Below are positions 9,547 through 18,750 of a stretch of 64,000 bases of DNA, in pieces (position 1 is the first letter of the stretch; every line of letters starts with the position of its first letter). Where the stretch lies: NCBI GenBank assembly GCA_910577475.1, contig CAJTLJ010000001.1:62001-126000 (forward strand), in the 5' to 3' direction. Source of the stretch: an uncultured Alistipes sp. (GTDB lineage: Bacteria; Bacteroidota; Bacteroidia; Bacteroidales; Rikenellaceae). The translations under genes were made by a program, and so were the position numbers. The notes under the pieces were generated by a model. The model was not told where the DNA came from and searched no databases. It saw nothing but the letters and a program-made list of their open reading frames with translations.

Positions 9547-10248
9547 CTACTCCAGAAAATGGTTCTGGGGAGCGGTATAGGAGAAATCGGTCAGCGACTT
9601 CAGGTGGGTGCGGATCATGGCCGCGGCAGCCTCCTCGTCGTGCTCGCGAATGAACCGCAACATCTCGCGATGTTCGAAGAACACCTCTTCGCTGGGTACC
9701 GAACAGACCTTGTATTTCTGGTAGTAGCGCAGCACATCGGGAGTGATGATGAGCAGCAGCGACGCGATGACGGGATTATGTCCCCCCTGCGCGATGGCCT
9801 GATGATAGGCGAAGTCCTTGCTGACGCGCTGATCGGTGTGGAACATCGACTCGCATTCGGACAGCGCCGTCTCGATGTTGGCGATATCCTCGTCGGTCCG
9901 GTTGCGGGCGCAGAGACGCGCTGCCTCGATCTCCAGCAACTCGCGGACATGCACGAGCGAGGCGAAGTCGTACTTGTCGATCTTCAGGGCGTCGGTAATC
10001 AGGCTCTCGAGCACCTGCATCTTCTCCTGCGCCACCACGGTGCCGCTCTGGGGATAGGTCTTGACGATGCCGAAGAACTCCAGCTTCTGGAAGGCGGTGC
10101 GCACGTGGGCACGGCTCACGTTGAGCTGGGCGGCCAGCCGGCGTTCGGCGGGCAGACGCTCGCCGGGCTCCAGACGACCGCTGTAGAGCAGTTCCTTTAT
10201 GTGTTTCAGCACGGTGTCGACTTGTTGTGCTGTCGAGGTCGCATTCAT
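9547..10248 (-). CDS. FadR/GntR-family transcriptional regulator (FCD domain)
   Basis: 233 residues. An N-terminal winged helix-turn-helix (about 10-80; ERLPAERRLAAQLNVSRAHV is the GntR signature) is followed by an all-helical FCD ligand domain (about 95-215; VRELLEIEAARLCA, FAYHQAIAQ, EHREMLRFI). FCD regulators usually sense sugar acids or other carboxylates. It is divergent from the polysaccharide lyase at 10395, so control of uronate-polymer use is the natural inference. A good promoter (10280-10310) precedes it, and ACCA half-sites lie between its -33 and -7 boxes, consistent with autoregulation. Confidence 0.92.
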   Translation of the reverse strand: MNATSTAQQVDTVLKHIKELLYSGRLEPGERLPAERRLAAQLNVSRAHVRTAFQKLEFFGIVKTYPQSGTVVAQEKMQVLESLITDALKIDKYDFASLVHVRELLEIEAARLCARNRTDEDIANIETALSECESMFHTDQRVSKDFAYHQAIAQGGHNPVIASLLLIITPDVLRYYQKYKVCSVPSEEVFFEHREMLRFIREHDEEAAAAMIRTHLKSLTDFSYTAPQNHFLE

Positions 10249-10279
10249 TTTTTGATTATCACTTACGAATTTGGGACTA

Positions 10280-10310
10280 CAAAATTAGTCAAAAAACCAG
10301 TTTCACCAAA
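10280..10310 (-). promoter_or_regulatory. Promoter of the GntR regulator
   Basis: On the minus strand TTTG, 19 bp, TAATTTTG: the consensus spacing and sequence. ACCA half-sites at 10296-10299 and 10305-10308 fall inside it. Confidence 0.7.
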
Positions 10311-10363
10311 TCGATTCCGCGAAAAAATTTTCCCGAAACGCTGGCCGTTTTACGAAAAATCAC

Positions 10364-10380
10364 TATTTTTGGTAAACCAA
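10364..10380 (+). promoter_or_regulatory. -7 element and candidate GntR operator for the lyase gene
   Basis: TATTTTTG (10364-10371) is a -7 match. It overlaps an inverted repeat TTGGT-AA-ACCAA (10369-10380), which fits the TGGTnnACCA style of FadR-subfamily operators. Binding there would block initiation. The operator role is inferred. Confidence 0.5.
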
Positions 10381-10394
10381 TCAAGACGAAACCG

Positions 10395-11591
10395 ATGAAA
10401 AAGAAGAGATTGTTCATGCTGACCGGGCTGCTGACCCTCTGGATGGGAACGGCCGCCGCCCAACCCTATCTGGTGGATGCCGGAGCGGCCGAACGGGTGC
10501 GTACGGCGGTGGAGCGGGGCGACACGAGGCTGAAGCCGCTTTACGACCGCGCCCTGCGCGACGCCGACAAACTGCTTGCCGAGCCCGATCCGGCGGTGAC
10601 CGACAAGGGGATGACTCCCCCCAGCGGCGACAAGCACGACTACATCAGCATGGGGCGTTACTGGTGGCCCAACCCCGACACGGAGGACGGACTGCCCTAC
10701 GTCCGTCGCGACGGACACTCGAATCCCGATCTGAAGAAGTTCGACCGCGACCGGCTGGGGCGCTTCTCGGCGAACCTGCGCCGGCTGACCGGAGCCTATC
10801 TGCTGGCCGGCCGTCCCGAACACGCCCGCAAGATGGCCTCCATGCTCCGCACCTGGTTTCTGGACGAACGCACCCGCATGAATCCGAACGGCACCTACGC
10901 CCAGATGGTTCCGGGGCGCCATGACGGGCTGGGGCGTCCCGAAGGGGTATTGGACCTCTACTCGCTGATCGACGCCGTGGACGCCGCGACGGTGCTGGAG
11001 CGGGACCGTCTCCTCTCGAAAAAGGAGATGAAGGCCCTGCGCGGCTGGTTCGCCGACTACGTGGAGTGGCTGCTTACCAGCGAGAGCGGACGGGGCGAAT
11101 ATGCTGCCAAAAACAATCACGGCATCGCCTACGACGTGCAGACGGCGGTCTTCGCCCTCTTCGCCGGTCGGGACGAGGTGGCCCGCGACCTGATCGCAGC
11201 CTTCGCCGAACGCCGGCTGGAGAGGCAAATCGAGGCCGACGGCAGGCAGCCCCTCGAACTGGCCCGCACGACGGCCTTCGGCTATTCGACCTACAACCTG
11301 ACCCACATGCTGGACATGTGCGTGGTGGCCCGTTCGCTGGGGATCGACCTCTACGACGCAGCCGACGGAGCCATCGACCGCGCCATCGGCTACCTGATCC
11401 CTTTTCTCGGGAATCGGGAGCAGTTTCCCTACAAACAGATCAAGGATTGGCGGGGCGTGGAGCAGAATTTCGCCCAGCAGCTGCTGCGGGCGGCGCGCCT
11501 GAAGGAGAACGCCGCCTATCGCCGCCTCTACGAGCAGTACCGCCCGGAAGAGGATGCCCGGCAGGCACTGTTCATCCTGATGAACGAGTAA
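10395..11591 (+). CDS. Alginate-lyase-type polysaccharide lyase (PF05426-like, possibly PL38)
   Basis: 398 residues with signal peptide (1-22, cleaved after GTAAA), so periplasmic or exported. The fold appears to be an (alpha/alpha)-toroid: helices with YWWPNP, GRFSANLRRLTGAYLL, the conserved lyase motif AAKNNHGIAYD (Asn-His in the active site of PL5-like lyases) and TTAFGYSTYNL. Such enzymes cleave mannuronate- or glucuronate-containing polymers by beta-elimination. The start follows a -7 element and candidate operator. Assignment to PL38 rests on length and phylum, not a search. The partner regulator is divergent. Confidence 0.82.
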   Translation: MKKKRLFMLTGLLTLWMGTAAAQPYLVDAGAAERVRTAVERGDTRLKPLYDRALRDADKLLAEPDPAVTDKGMTPPSGDKHDYISMGRYWWPNPDTEDGLPYVRRDGHSNPDLKKFDRDRLGRFSANLRRLTGAYLLAGRPEHARKMASMLRTWFLDERTRMNPNGTYAQMVPGRHDGLGRPEGVLDLYSLIDAVDAATVLERDRLLSKKEMKALRGWFADYVEWLLTSESGRGEYAAKNNHGIAYDVQTAVFALFAGRDEVARDLIAAFAERRLERQIEADGRQPLELARTTAFGYSTYNLTHMLDMCVVARSLGIDLYDAADGAIDRAIGYLIPFLGNREQFPYKQIKDWRGVEQNFAQQLLRAARLKENAAYRRLYEQYRPEEDARQALFILMNE

Positions 11592-11602
11592 GAGCCACCC
11601 TC

Positions 11603-11652
11603 GCAAAACACAGCCGGATCGGACTTTCCTGCCCGATCCGGCTGTGTTTTGC
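11603..11652. terminator. Strong bidirectional terminator
   Basis: A perfect 20-bp inverted repeat (11603-11622 with 11633-11652, 10-nt loop) whose outer arms carry AAAA/TTTT, so it can end transcription of both the lyase and the convergent transporter. Confidence 0.9.
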
Positions 11653-11660
11653 AAAGACCC

Positions 11661-13322
11661 CTACAGCAGGAAAAGCAGCAACAGCTGGGCGATCAGCACG
11701 CGCAGGAACATGCAGACCGGATAGACCGTCGCATAGGCCACCGAGGGCTTGTCGCCCTCGATCGTGTCGTTCGCATAGTTGAGCGCCATCGGATTGGCCA
11801 TGCTGCCGCACAGCAGGCCGGCCACCGTTCCGAAATCGAGTTTCGCCGCCCGCAGAGCGACCACCGCCACGACGACGACCGGCACGAAGGTAACCAGAAA
11901 ACCCAGCAAGAGCCACAAGGCACCCTCGGGACGCATCACCGTAGCGAAGAACTGCGCCCCGGCATCCAGCCCCAGGCAGGCCAGATAGAGCGACAGCCCC
12001 AGCGCCCGCAGCATCAGGTTGGCGCTCTGGGTGGTGTAGGTAATCATGTGCAGGCGCGGGCCGAAAGTGCCGATCAGGATGCCCACGATGATGGGTCCGC
12101 CGGCCAGTCCCAGCTTCACGGGCATCGTGACGCCCGGCAGGGAGAAGGGGATGCTGCCCAGCACCAGACCCAGGATGATGCCGATGAATACGGCGACCAG
12201 ATTGGGCTCGTTCAGGCTCTTCACGGCGTTGCCGAGAATGCGCTCGACATTGCGGATCGCCTCCTGCTCGCCCACGACCGTGAGGCGGTCGCCCAGCTGA
12301 AGGGTCAGGTCGGGCGTAGCCAGCAGCTGAACCCCCGAACGGTAGACCCGGCTGATGTTGATTCCGAAATGGTTGCGCAGACGCAGCGAGCTCAGCTTGC
12401 GTCCGTTCAGCTCGGGCCGCGTCACCAGAATGCGCTGCGACACGAGCTGGCTGTCCACGGCATTCCAGTCGATGTTCTCCTTGTTCCAGTCCTTGTGCTG
12501 AAGCTCGCCGAAGAGCATCGTCAGCGCCTGCACCTCATCGGGCGAGGTGACTACCAGCAGCCGGTCTTCCAGCTGCATCAGCTTGTCGGAGGTGGGAATC
12601 GATACCCGTCCGTCACGCCAGATGCGCGAGATAACGAAGCGATGGTGGCTCCCCTCGGCGACCTCGCGGATGCTCAGCCCCTGCAGGGCGGGATTCGTGA
12701 TGCGGAAGCCAGCGATGAAGACACTCTTTCTGTATTCGGCATCGGGGGCGGGCAGATCCTGCGGCCTGACGAAACATTTGCGGACGAAGATGATAGCCAG
12801 AATAACCCCCACGACGCCCAGCGGATAGGTCAGCGCGCAACTCAAGGCGGCGCCGCTGGCATCGAACCCCAGCTGCACGAGGGTCTGCTGGGCGGCACCC
12901 AGCGCCGGCGTGTTGGTGGTCGCACCGCAGAGAATGCCCGACACGTCGGGCAGCGAGACGCCGCAGAGTGCCCCCATGGCCACGGCCAGCAGCGTTCCGG
13001 AGAAGACCACCCCCATAGCGACGGTCAGCATCGTCGCACCGCCGGCGCGCATCGAGGAGAAGAATCCCGGGCCGACCTGAAGCCCCAGCGCATAGACGAA
13101 GAGAATCAGTCCGAAGCTCTCGGCATAGGAGAGCATGCGCGCATCGATGCTCAATCCGACGTGTCCGGCCAGAATGCCGACGAAAAATACGAACGTCACC
13201 CCCAGCGAGATCCCGCCGATGCGGACCTTCCCCAGCAGGATGCCCGCCGTGGCGATCAGCGAGAGGACGACGACGGCCTGAATGGCCGAATGTTCGGTGA
13301 AAAGCGTAACTAACCAATCCAT
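11661..13322 (-). CDS. AspT/YidE-family transporter with two TrkA-C domains
   Basis: 553 residues. The start used is MDWLVTLF at 13322, because the frame upstream runs through the promoter. Two halves of five to six membrane helices (about 1-180 and 375-553) flank two RCK_C/TrkA-C domains (about 205-375; LEDRLLVVTSPDE and LGDRLTVVGEQEA). Both halves contain the repeated motif of this family (GILCGATTNTPAL, GLLCGSMANPMAL). Members include the aspartate:alanine exchanger AspT and uncharacterised YidE/YbjL proteins. The substrate here is unknown; TrkA-C domains suggest ligand control. Confidence 0.9.
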   Translation of the reverse strand: MDWLVTLFTEHSAIQAVVVLSLIATAGILLGKVRIGGISLGVTFVFFVGILAGHVGLSIDARMLSYAESFGLILFVYALGLQVGPGFFSSMRAGGATMLTVAMGVVFSGTLLAVAMGALCGVSLPDVSGILCGATTNTPALGAAQQTLVQLGFDASGAALSCALTYPLGVVGVILAIIFVRKCFVRPQDLPAPDAEYRKSVFIAGFRITNPALQGLSIREVAEGSHHRFVISRIWRDGRVSIPTSDKLMQLEDRLLVVTSPDEVQALTMLFGELQHKDWNKENIDWNAVDSQLVSQRILVTRPELNGRKLSSLRLRNHFGINISRVYRSGVQLLATPDLTLQLGDRLTVVGEQEAIRNVERILGNAVKSLNEPNLVAVFIGIILGLVLGSIPFSLPGVTMPVKLGLAGGPIIVGILIGTFGPRLHMITYTTQSANLMLRALGLSLYLACLGLDAGAQFFATVMRPEGALWLLLGFLVTFVPVVVVAVVALRAAKLDFGTVAGLLCGSMANPMALNYANDTIEGDKPSVAYATVYPVCMFLRVLIAQLLLLFLL

Positions 13323-13410
13323 AATTCGTTCCGTTAACCGTCCGGCCGTTTGCATCCGGTCGGAACGCATCCGCCGCCTCACCTTTCGACCGAGCGGCGG
13401 ACAGCGGGGG

Positions 13411-13418
13411 CAAAAGTA
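13411..13418 (-). promoter_or_regulatory. -7 element of the AspT-like transporter
   Basis: The minus strand reads TACTTTTG, about 90 bp before the ATG. It excludes longer in-frame starts. Confidence 0.5.
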
Positions 13419-13476
13419 CGAAAAATTTTCCGATCCGCCCGCATCCCGGGGCCGAAGAGCTCCGGCGGAGCCGTTT

Positions 13477-13507
13477 TTTGATTATTCGAAATTTTTCGTT
13501 AGATTTG
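13477..13507 (+). promoter_or_regulatory. Promoter of the OPT-pepT-nadE operon
   Basis: TTTG, 19 bp, TAGATTTG, 43 bp upstream of the OPT ATG: consensus boxes at consensus spacing. Confidence 0.75.
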
Positions 13508-13550
13508 TCCTCATTATCCGGCTGTCGGACAACTCATAAAAAACAGATAC

Positions 13551-15569
13551 ATGGAAAATCGGAAACCTCAGAACACCCTCCCCGAAAACGCCTATCGCGA
13601 ACTGAAGCCGGGCGAGGAGTACGAACCCCTGATGCCCGCCTCGGCCTCGCCGGCCGAGGTGACCCCCTACTCGGTGGGTATGGGCATCCTGATGGCCGTC
13701 GTCTTCTCGGCCGCCGCGGCCTTCCTCGGACTCAAGGTCGGCCAGGTATTCGAAGCGGCCATCCCCATCGCCATCATCGCCGTGGGCATGGGCTCGATCC
13801 TGGGCAAGAAGAACATGCTGGGACAGAACGTCATCATCCAGTCGATCGGCGCCTGCTCGGGCGTGATCGTCGCCGGAGCCATCTTCACCCTCCCCGCCCT
13901 CTATATCCTGGGGCTCGAGGCGCAGTTCTACCAGGTGTTCCTCTCCTCGCTGCTGGGCGGTCTGCTGGGCATCGTACTGCTGATCCCCTTCCGCAAATAC
14001 TTCGTCAAGGAGATGCACGGCAAGTACCCCTTCCCCGAGGCGACAGCCACCACCGAGGTGCTCGTGTCGGGCGAGAAGGGGGGCAATCAGGCCAAACTGC
14101 TCGCCGTAGCCGGTCTGGTGGGCGGCCTCTACGACTTCGCGGTCGGCACCTTCGGCCTCTGGACCGAGGCGATATCGACCCGCATCGCCCAGTGGGGCGT
14201 CGCCGCGGCCGACAAGTACAAGGTGGTCTTCGGGCTCAACACCTCGGCGGCCGTGCTGGGTCTGGGCTACATCATCGGACTGAAATACGCCGTCATCATC
14301 ACCGCCGGCTCGTGTCTGGTGTGGTTCTTCATCGTGCCGCTGGTCGGCTCGATGGCCGAAGCGGTCGACCCCGCCGCGCTCACGGCGCTGCTCGGCGTCA
14401 CCGCCCCCTCGATCCTGAACGATCCGCAGCAGATCCTCACCCCCGAAAACCTCTACCAGTACATCGGACGCCCGATCGGCATCGGCGGCATCGCCATGGC
14501 CGGACTGATCGGCATCGTGCGCCAGGCGGGCATCATCCGCTCGGCTCTGGGGCTGGCCGTCACGGAGCTGGGCGGCAAGAAGCAGGAAGAGGGGGGGGGA
14601 ACCGCCGAGCGCACCCAGCGCGACCTGACGATGAAGCTGATCCTCACGGTGCTGGTCGCCGCCCTGCTGACTACCTTCGTCTTCTTCCAGTTCGGCGTGC
14701 TGAACGACTGGATGCAGTCCGTGGTGGCTATCCTGATCGTCTTTCTGATCGCCTTCCTCTTCACCACCGTAGCGGCCAACGCCATCGCCATCGTGGGCAC
14801 CAACCCCGTGTCGGGCATGACCCTGATGACGCTCATCCTCTCGTCGCTCATTCTGGTGAGCGTAGGGCTGACGGGTACGAGCGGCATGACCGCCGCCCTG
14901 ATCATCGGCGGCGTGGTCTGCACGGCCCTCTCGATGGCCGGCGGCTTCATCACCGACCTGAAGATCGGCTACTGGCTGGGCACCACCCCGCGCAAGCAGG
15001 AGGCCTGGAAATTCCTCGGCACGATCATCTCGGCCGCCACCGTGGCCGGCGTGCTGATTATCCTGAACAAGACCTACGGTTTCGACGCCGAGGCCAACCC
15101 CGAAGCGCTCGTCGCCCCGCAGGCCAACGCCATGGCGGCCGTCATCAAACCGCTCATGACGGGCGGACAGACCCCCTGGGGGCTCTACTTCATCGGTGCG
15201 GCGCTGGCACTGGTTTTGACCGCTATCGGCATTCCGGCGCTGGCTTTCGCGCTGGGTATGTTCATCCCCATGAACCTGAACGCACCGCTGGTCGTGGGCG
15301 GTCTGATCGCGTGGTTCGTCTCCGGCCGCTCGAAGGATGCCGCCCTGAACAAGGCTCGCACCGACCGCGGCACGCTGATCGCCTCGGGCTTCATCGCCGG
15401 CGGCGCCCTGATGGGCGTGGTGAGCGCTCTGCTCAGTTTCTACGAGGTGGACTGGAAACTGACCGAATGGGCCGCCTCGAACGCCGCCGAGTGGACCGGT
15501 CTGGCTGCCTACGGCCTGCTGATCGGCTACTTCGTCTGGCACACCCTGCAGGCGAAAAAGGAGGAGTAA
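13551..15569 (+). CDS. OPT-family oligopeptide transporter
   Basis: 672 residues with about 14-16 hydrophobic helices. OPT proteins import small peptides or metal-chelate peptides with protons. Typical features are the soluble N-terminus, GLKVGQVFEAAIPIAI, the KYPFPEATATTEVL loop and the NAMAAVIKPLM region near the end. The next gene encodes a tripeptidase, which supports peptide uptake. A run of nine G (14591-14599) encodes part of a cytoplasmic loop (EEGGGT), a place where slippage would frameshift the gene. It is the first gene of an operon. Confidence 0.94.
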   Translation: MENRKPQNTLPENAYRELKPGEEYEPLMPASASPAEVTPYSVGMGILMAVVFSAAAAFLGLKVGQVFEAAIPIAIIAVGMGSILGKKNMLGQNVIIQSIGACSGVIVAGAIFTLPALYILGLEAQFYQVFLSSLLGGLLGIVLLIPFRKYFVKEMHGKYPFPEATATTEVLVSGEKGGNQAKLLAVAGLVGGLYDFAVGTFGLWTEAISTRIAQWGVAAADKYKVVFGLNTSAAVLGLGYIIGLKYAVIITAGSCLVWFFIVPLVGSMAEAVDPAALTALLGVTAPSILNDPQQILTPENLYQYIGRPIGIGGIAMAGLIGIVRQAGIIRSALGLAVTELGGKKQEEGGGTAERTQRDLTMKLILTVLVAALLTTFVFFQFGVLNDWMQSVVAILIVFLIAFLFTTVAANAIAIVGTNPVSGMTLMTLILSSLILVSVGLTGTSGMTAALIIGGVVCTALSMAGGFITDLKIGYWLGTTPRKQEAWKFLGTIISAATVAGVLIILNKTYGFDAEANPEALVAPQANAMAAVIKPLMTGGQTPWGLYFIGAALALVLTAIGIPALAFALGMFIPMNLNAPLVVGGLIAWFVSGRSKDAALNKARTDRGTLIASGFIAGGALMGVVSALLSFYEVDWKLTEWAASNAAEWTGLAAYGLLIGYFVWHTLQAKKEE

Positions 15570-15591
15570 AAACATTTTGAACCGAAAGCAT

Positions 15592-16809
15592 ATGGAACTC
15601 AAGGAACGTTTTCTGAAATACGTATCGTTCGACACGCAGTCGGACGAGAACAGCGACACCTTCCCCTCGACCGAGAAGCAGAAGGTGCTGCTCGCCTGCC
15701 TGGCCGACGAGATGCGCGCGCTGGGGATGACCGAGGTGACGATGGACCCCCACGGCTATGTGATGGGCACCGTCCCCGCCACGAAGGGGATGGAGAACGC
15801 CCCCGTCATCGGCTTCATCGCCCACGTGGACACCTCGCCCGACATGAGCGGCGCCGACGTCAAGCCCCGCGTGATCGAGGATTACGACGGGTCGGACATC
15901 GTGCTGAACGGCCAGCTGACCATGCGCGTGGCCGATTTCCCGGAGTTGAAGCTCTTCGAGGGCCACACCCTGATCCACACCGACGGCACCACCCTGCTGG
16001 GTGCCGACGACAAGGCGGGCGTGGCCGAGATCATGACCGCCGCCGAGTACTGGATGACCCATCCGGAGGCGCCCCACGGCAAGATCCGCATCGGCTTCAC
16101 CCCCGACGAGGAGGTGGGCCGCGGAGTGGACTACTTCGACGTGGCGGCCTTCGGCGCCGATTTCGCCTATACGGTCGACGGCGGATTCGAGGGTGAACTG
16201 GAGTACGAGAACTTCAACGCCGCCGGAGCGAGGATCCGCATCCAGGGCCGCAACGTCCACCCGGGATACGCCAAGGGCAAGATGCTCAACGCCATCGATA
16301 TCGCCTGCGAACTGAACGCCCTGCTGCCCGCGCAGGAGCGCCCCCAGTACACCGAGGGGTACGAGGGCTTCTACCACTGCGTGGGCTTCAACGGCACGGT
16401 GGAGCAGGCCGACCTGAGCTACATCATCCGCGACCACGATGCCGACAAATTCGAACAAAAGAAGAACTACCTGTGGAGTTGCGTCGACCTGCTGGTGAAA
16501 AAGTACGGGCCGGGGGTGCTGAGCCTCCAGATCAAGGACCAGTACTACAACATGCGCAAGATGGTCGAACCCCATCCGCAGGTGATCGAAAAGGCGAAGC
16601 AGGCGATGGAGATGGCCGGAGTCGTGCCCATCGTGCGCCCCATCCGCGGCGGTACGGACGGCGCCCGGCTCTCGTTCATGGGGCTCCCCTGCCCCAACCT
16701 CTTCACCGGCGGCATGAATTTCCACGGCAAGTTCGAATACTGCTCGCTCACGACCATGCACCGGGCCGAGCAGGTGATCCGGAACCTGGCCGAACTGTGG
16801 AGCAAATAG
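15592..16809 (+). CDS. pepT: Peptidase T (tripeptide aminopeptidase)
   Basis: 405 residues. A cytoplasmic dizinc M20 peptidase that removes the N-terminal residue from tripeptides. Metal and catalytic motifs are intact: H78-x-D80 in AHVDTSPD, the bridging Asp in LGADDKAG, catalytic EE in DEEVGRG, HPGYAKG, and the last His ligand in LTTMHRAEQV. The start used is ATG 15592 (MELKERFLKY); a TTG 15 bp upstream is in frame but less likely. It lies 22 bp after the OPT transporter, so imported peptides can be hydrolysed directly. Confidence 0.96.
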   Translation: MELKERFLKYVSFDTQSDENSDTFPSTEKQKVLLACLADEMRALGMTEVTMDPHGYVMGTVPATKGMENAPVIGFIAHVDTSPDMSGADVKPRVIEDYDGSDIVLNGQLTMRVADFPELKLFEGHTLIHTDGTTLLGADDKAGVAEIMTAAEYWMTHPEAPHGKIRIGFTPDEEVGRGVDYFDVAAFGADFAYTVDGGFEGELEYENFNAAGARIRIQGRNVHPGYAKGKMLNAIDIACELNALLPAQERPQYTEGYEGFYHCVGFNGTVEQADLSYIIRDHDADKFEQKKNYLWSCVDLLVKKYGPGVLSLQIKDQYYNMRKMVEPHPQVIEKAKQAMEMAGVVPIVRPIRGGTDGARLSFMGLPCPNLFTGGMNFHGKFEYCSLTTMHRAEQVIRNLAELWSK

Positions 16810-16816
16810 GCGCCCG

Positions 16817-18736
16817 ATGGACCGTTTCGGATACATGAAGGTGGCAGGGGCCATCCCCTCGGTGCGGGTGGCCGACTGCCGTTACAACCGCGAGCGCATC
16901 GAGGCGCTCGTGCGCCGGGCTGCGGACGAAGGGGCGGAGCTCGTCGTCTTTCCCGAACTCTCGCTGACGGGATACACCTGCGGCGATCTGTTCGGCCAGC
17001 CCCTGCTGTTGCAAGCTGCCGAAGAGGCGCTCGGCGAACTGGTGGCCGCCACGGCCGACTGCCCCGTCGCCGTTGTGGTGGGCATGCCCGTCGCTTCGGG
17101 CCCCGCGCTCTACAACTGCGCCGTGGCCTTCGCCGAGGGGGAGATTCTGGCGGTCGTGCCGAAGATCCACATCCCCAACTACACCGAATTCTACGAGGCG
17201 CGCTGGTTCGCACCGGGTGCCGACGTACGCGGCAACAGCCTGACGCTCTGCGGTCAGGAGGTGCCCTTCGGCGTCGATCTGATGCTGAAGATCAACGGCG
17301 TGGAGTGCGGCATCGAGATCTGCGAGGACCTCTGGGTCCCCGCCGCTCCGTCGGCCGACCTGGCGCTGGCCGGAGCGAAGCTGATCGTCAACCTCTCGGC
17401 ATCGCCCGAGCAGGTGGGCAAGTACGACTATCTGCGCACGCTGGTCCTCCAGCAGTCCGCCCGGCTGCGGGCCGGCTATCTCTACGCGGGAGCGGGCTTC
17501 GGCGAGTCGTCGACCGATCTGGTCTTCGCCGGCAACGTCCTGATCGCCGATCAGGGCCAGCCGCTGGCGGCGAGCGAGCGCTTTTCGCTGGAGGAGCAGC
17601 TGCTGACCGCGGAGATCGACATCGGGCAGATCGACACCGAACGCCGGCGCACCACGACCTTCCGCCCCGCCGCCCCCACAGGCGAATATACCCTCTGCGA
17701 GTGCGAATTCGCCCCGAAGCGCTGCGAACCGCAGCGGGCGGCGGACCCCACCCCCTTCGTGCCGGCCGATCCGGCCGTGCGCGACGCGCGCTGCGAGGAG
17801 ATCTTCAACATCCAGAGCAACGGACTGGCCCAGCGCCTGCTCCATACGCACTGCCAGCGGGTCGTGATCGGCATCTCGGGCGGACTGGACTCGACACTGG
17901 CCCTGCTGGTCGCCGTCCGCACCTTCGACCGGCTGGGGCTCGACCGCCGGGGCATCCACGGCATCACGATGCCGGGCTTCGGCACCACGGGCCGCACCTA
18001 TCGCAACGCGCTGGAACTGATGCGCCAGCTGGGCATCACGCAGCTCGAGATCCCGATCTCCGCCTCGGTCGAACAACATTTCCGCGACATCGGCCTGCCG
18101 GCCGACGACCGCTCGGCCACCTACGAGAACGGACAGGCCCGCGAGCGGACGCAGATCCTGATGGACTACGCCAACAAGGTGGGCGGTCTGGTGATCGGCA
18201 CGGGCGACCTGAGCGAGCTGGCGCTCGGTTGGGCGACCTACAATGGCGACCACATGTCGATGTACGGCGTCAACGGATCGGTACCCAAGACCCTCGTACG
18301 CCATCTGGTGCGCTGGGTGGCCGACCGCGAAACGGGACCGACCCGCACCACCCTGCTGGATGTGATCGACACGCCGGTCAGCCCCGAACTGCTGCCCGCC
18401 GACGAGAAGGGCGAAATCGCCCAGAAGACCGAGGATCTGGTGGGTCCCTACGAGCTGCACGACTTCTTCCTCTACCACTTCATCCGCCGGGGATTCGCCC
18501 CCGACAAACTGTTGATGCTGGCCCTCCGCGCCTTCGGCGACCGCTATCCGCGCGAGGTGATTCTGAAGTGGATGCAGACCTTCTTCCGCCGCTTCTTCGC
18601 CCAGCAGTTCAAACGTTCGGCCCTGCCCGACGGACCGAAGGTGGGCAGCGTCTCCCTCTCGCCGCGCGGCGACTGGCGGATGCCCTCCGACGCATCGGCC
18701 GCCGTATGGCTCGACGCCGTGGAAAAACTGAAATAA
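16817..18736 (+). CDS. nadE: Glutamine-hydrolysing NAD+ synthetase
   Basis: 639 residues. It amidates deamido-NAD to NAD. The N-terminal nitrilase-type glutaminase domain carries the catalytic triad E47 (FPELS), K116 (PKIHIP) and C169 (EICEDLW). The C-terminal synthetase domain has the PP-loop SGGLDS at about 354-359 and GTGDLSELALGW. It starts 7 bp after pepT. Together with nadC at 28884, two NAD biosynthesis steps are present in the window. Confidence 0.97.
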   Translation: MDRFGYMKVAGAIPSVRVADCRYNRERIEALVRRAADEGAELVVFPELSLTGYTCGDLFGQPLLLQAAEEALGELVAATADCPVAVVVGMPVASGPALYNCAVAFAEGEILAVVPKIHIPNYTEFYEARWFAPGADVRGNSLTLCGQEVPFGVDLMLKINGVECGIEICEDLWVPAAPSADLALAGAKLIVNLSASPEQVGKYDYLRTLVLQQSARLRAGYLYAGAGFGESSTDLVFAGNVLIADQGQPLAASERFSLEEQLLTAEIDIGQIDTERRRTTTFRPAAPTGEYTLCECEFAPKRCEPQRAADPTPFVPADPAVRDARCEEIFNIQSNGLAQRLLHTHCQRVVIGISGGLDSTLALLVAVRTFDRLGLDRRGIHGITMPGFGTTGRTYRNALELMRQLGITQLEIPISASVEQHFRDIGLPADDRSATYENGQARERTQILMDYANKVGGLVIGTGDLSELALGWATYNGDHMSMYGVNGSVPKTLVRHLVRWVADRETGPTRTTLLDVIDTPVSPELLPADEKGEIAQKTEDLVGPYELHDFFLYHFIRRGFAPDKLLMLALRAFGDRYPREVILKWMQTFFRRFFAQQFKRSALPDGPKVGSVSLSPRGDWRMPSDASAAVWLDAVEKLK

Positions 18737-18750
18737 AAAAGAACCGAAAC

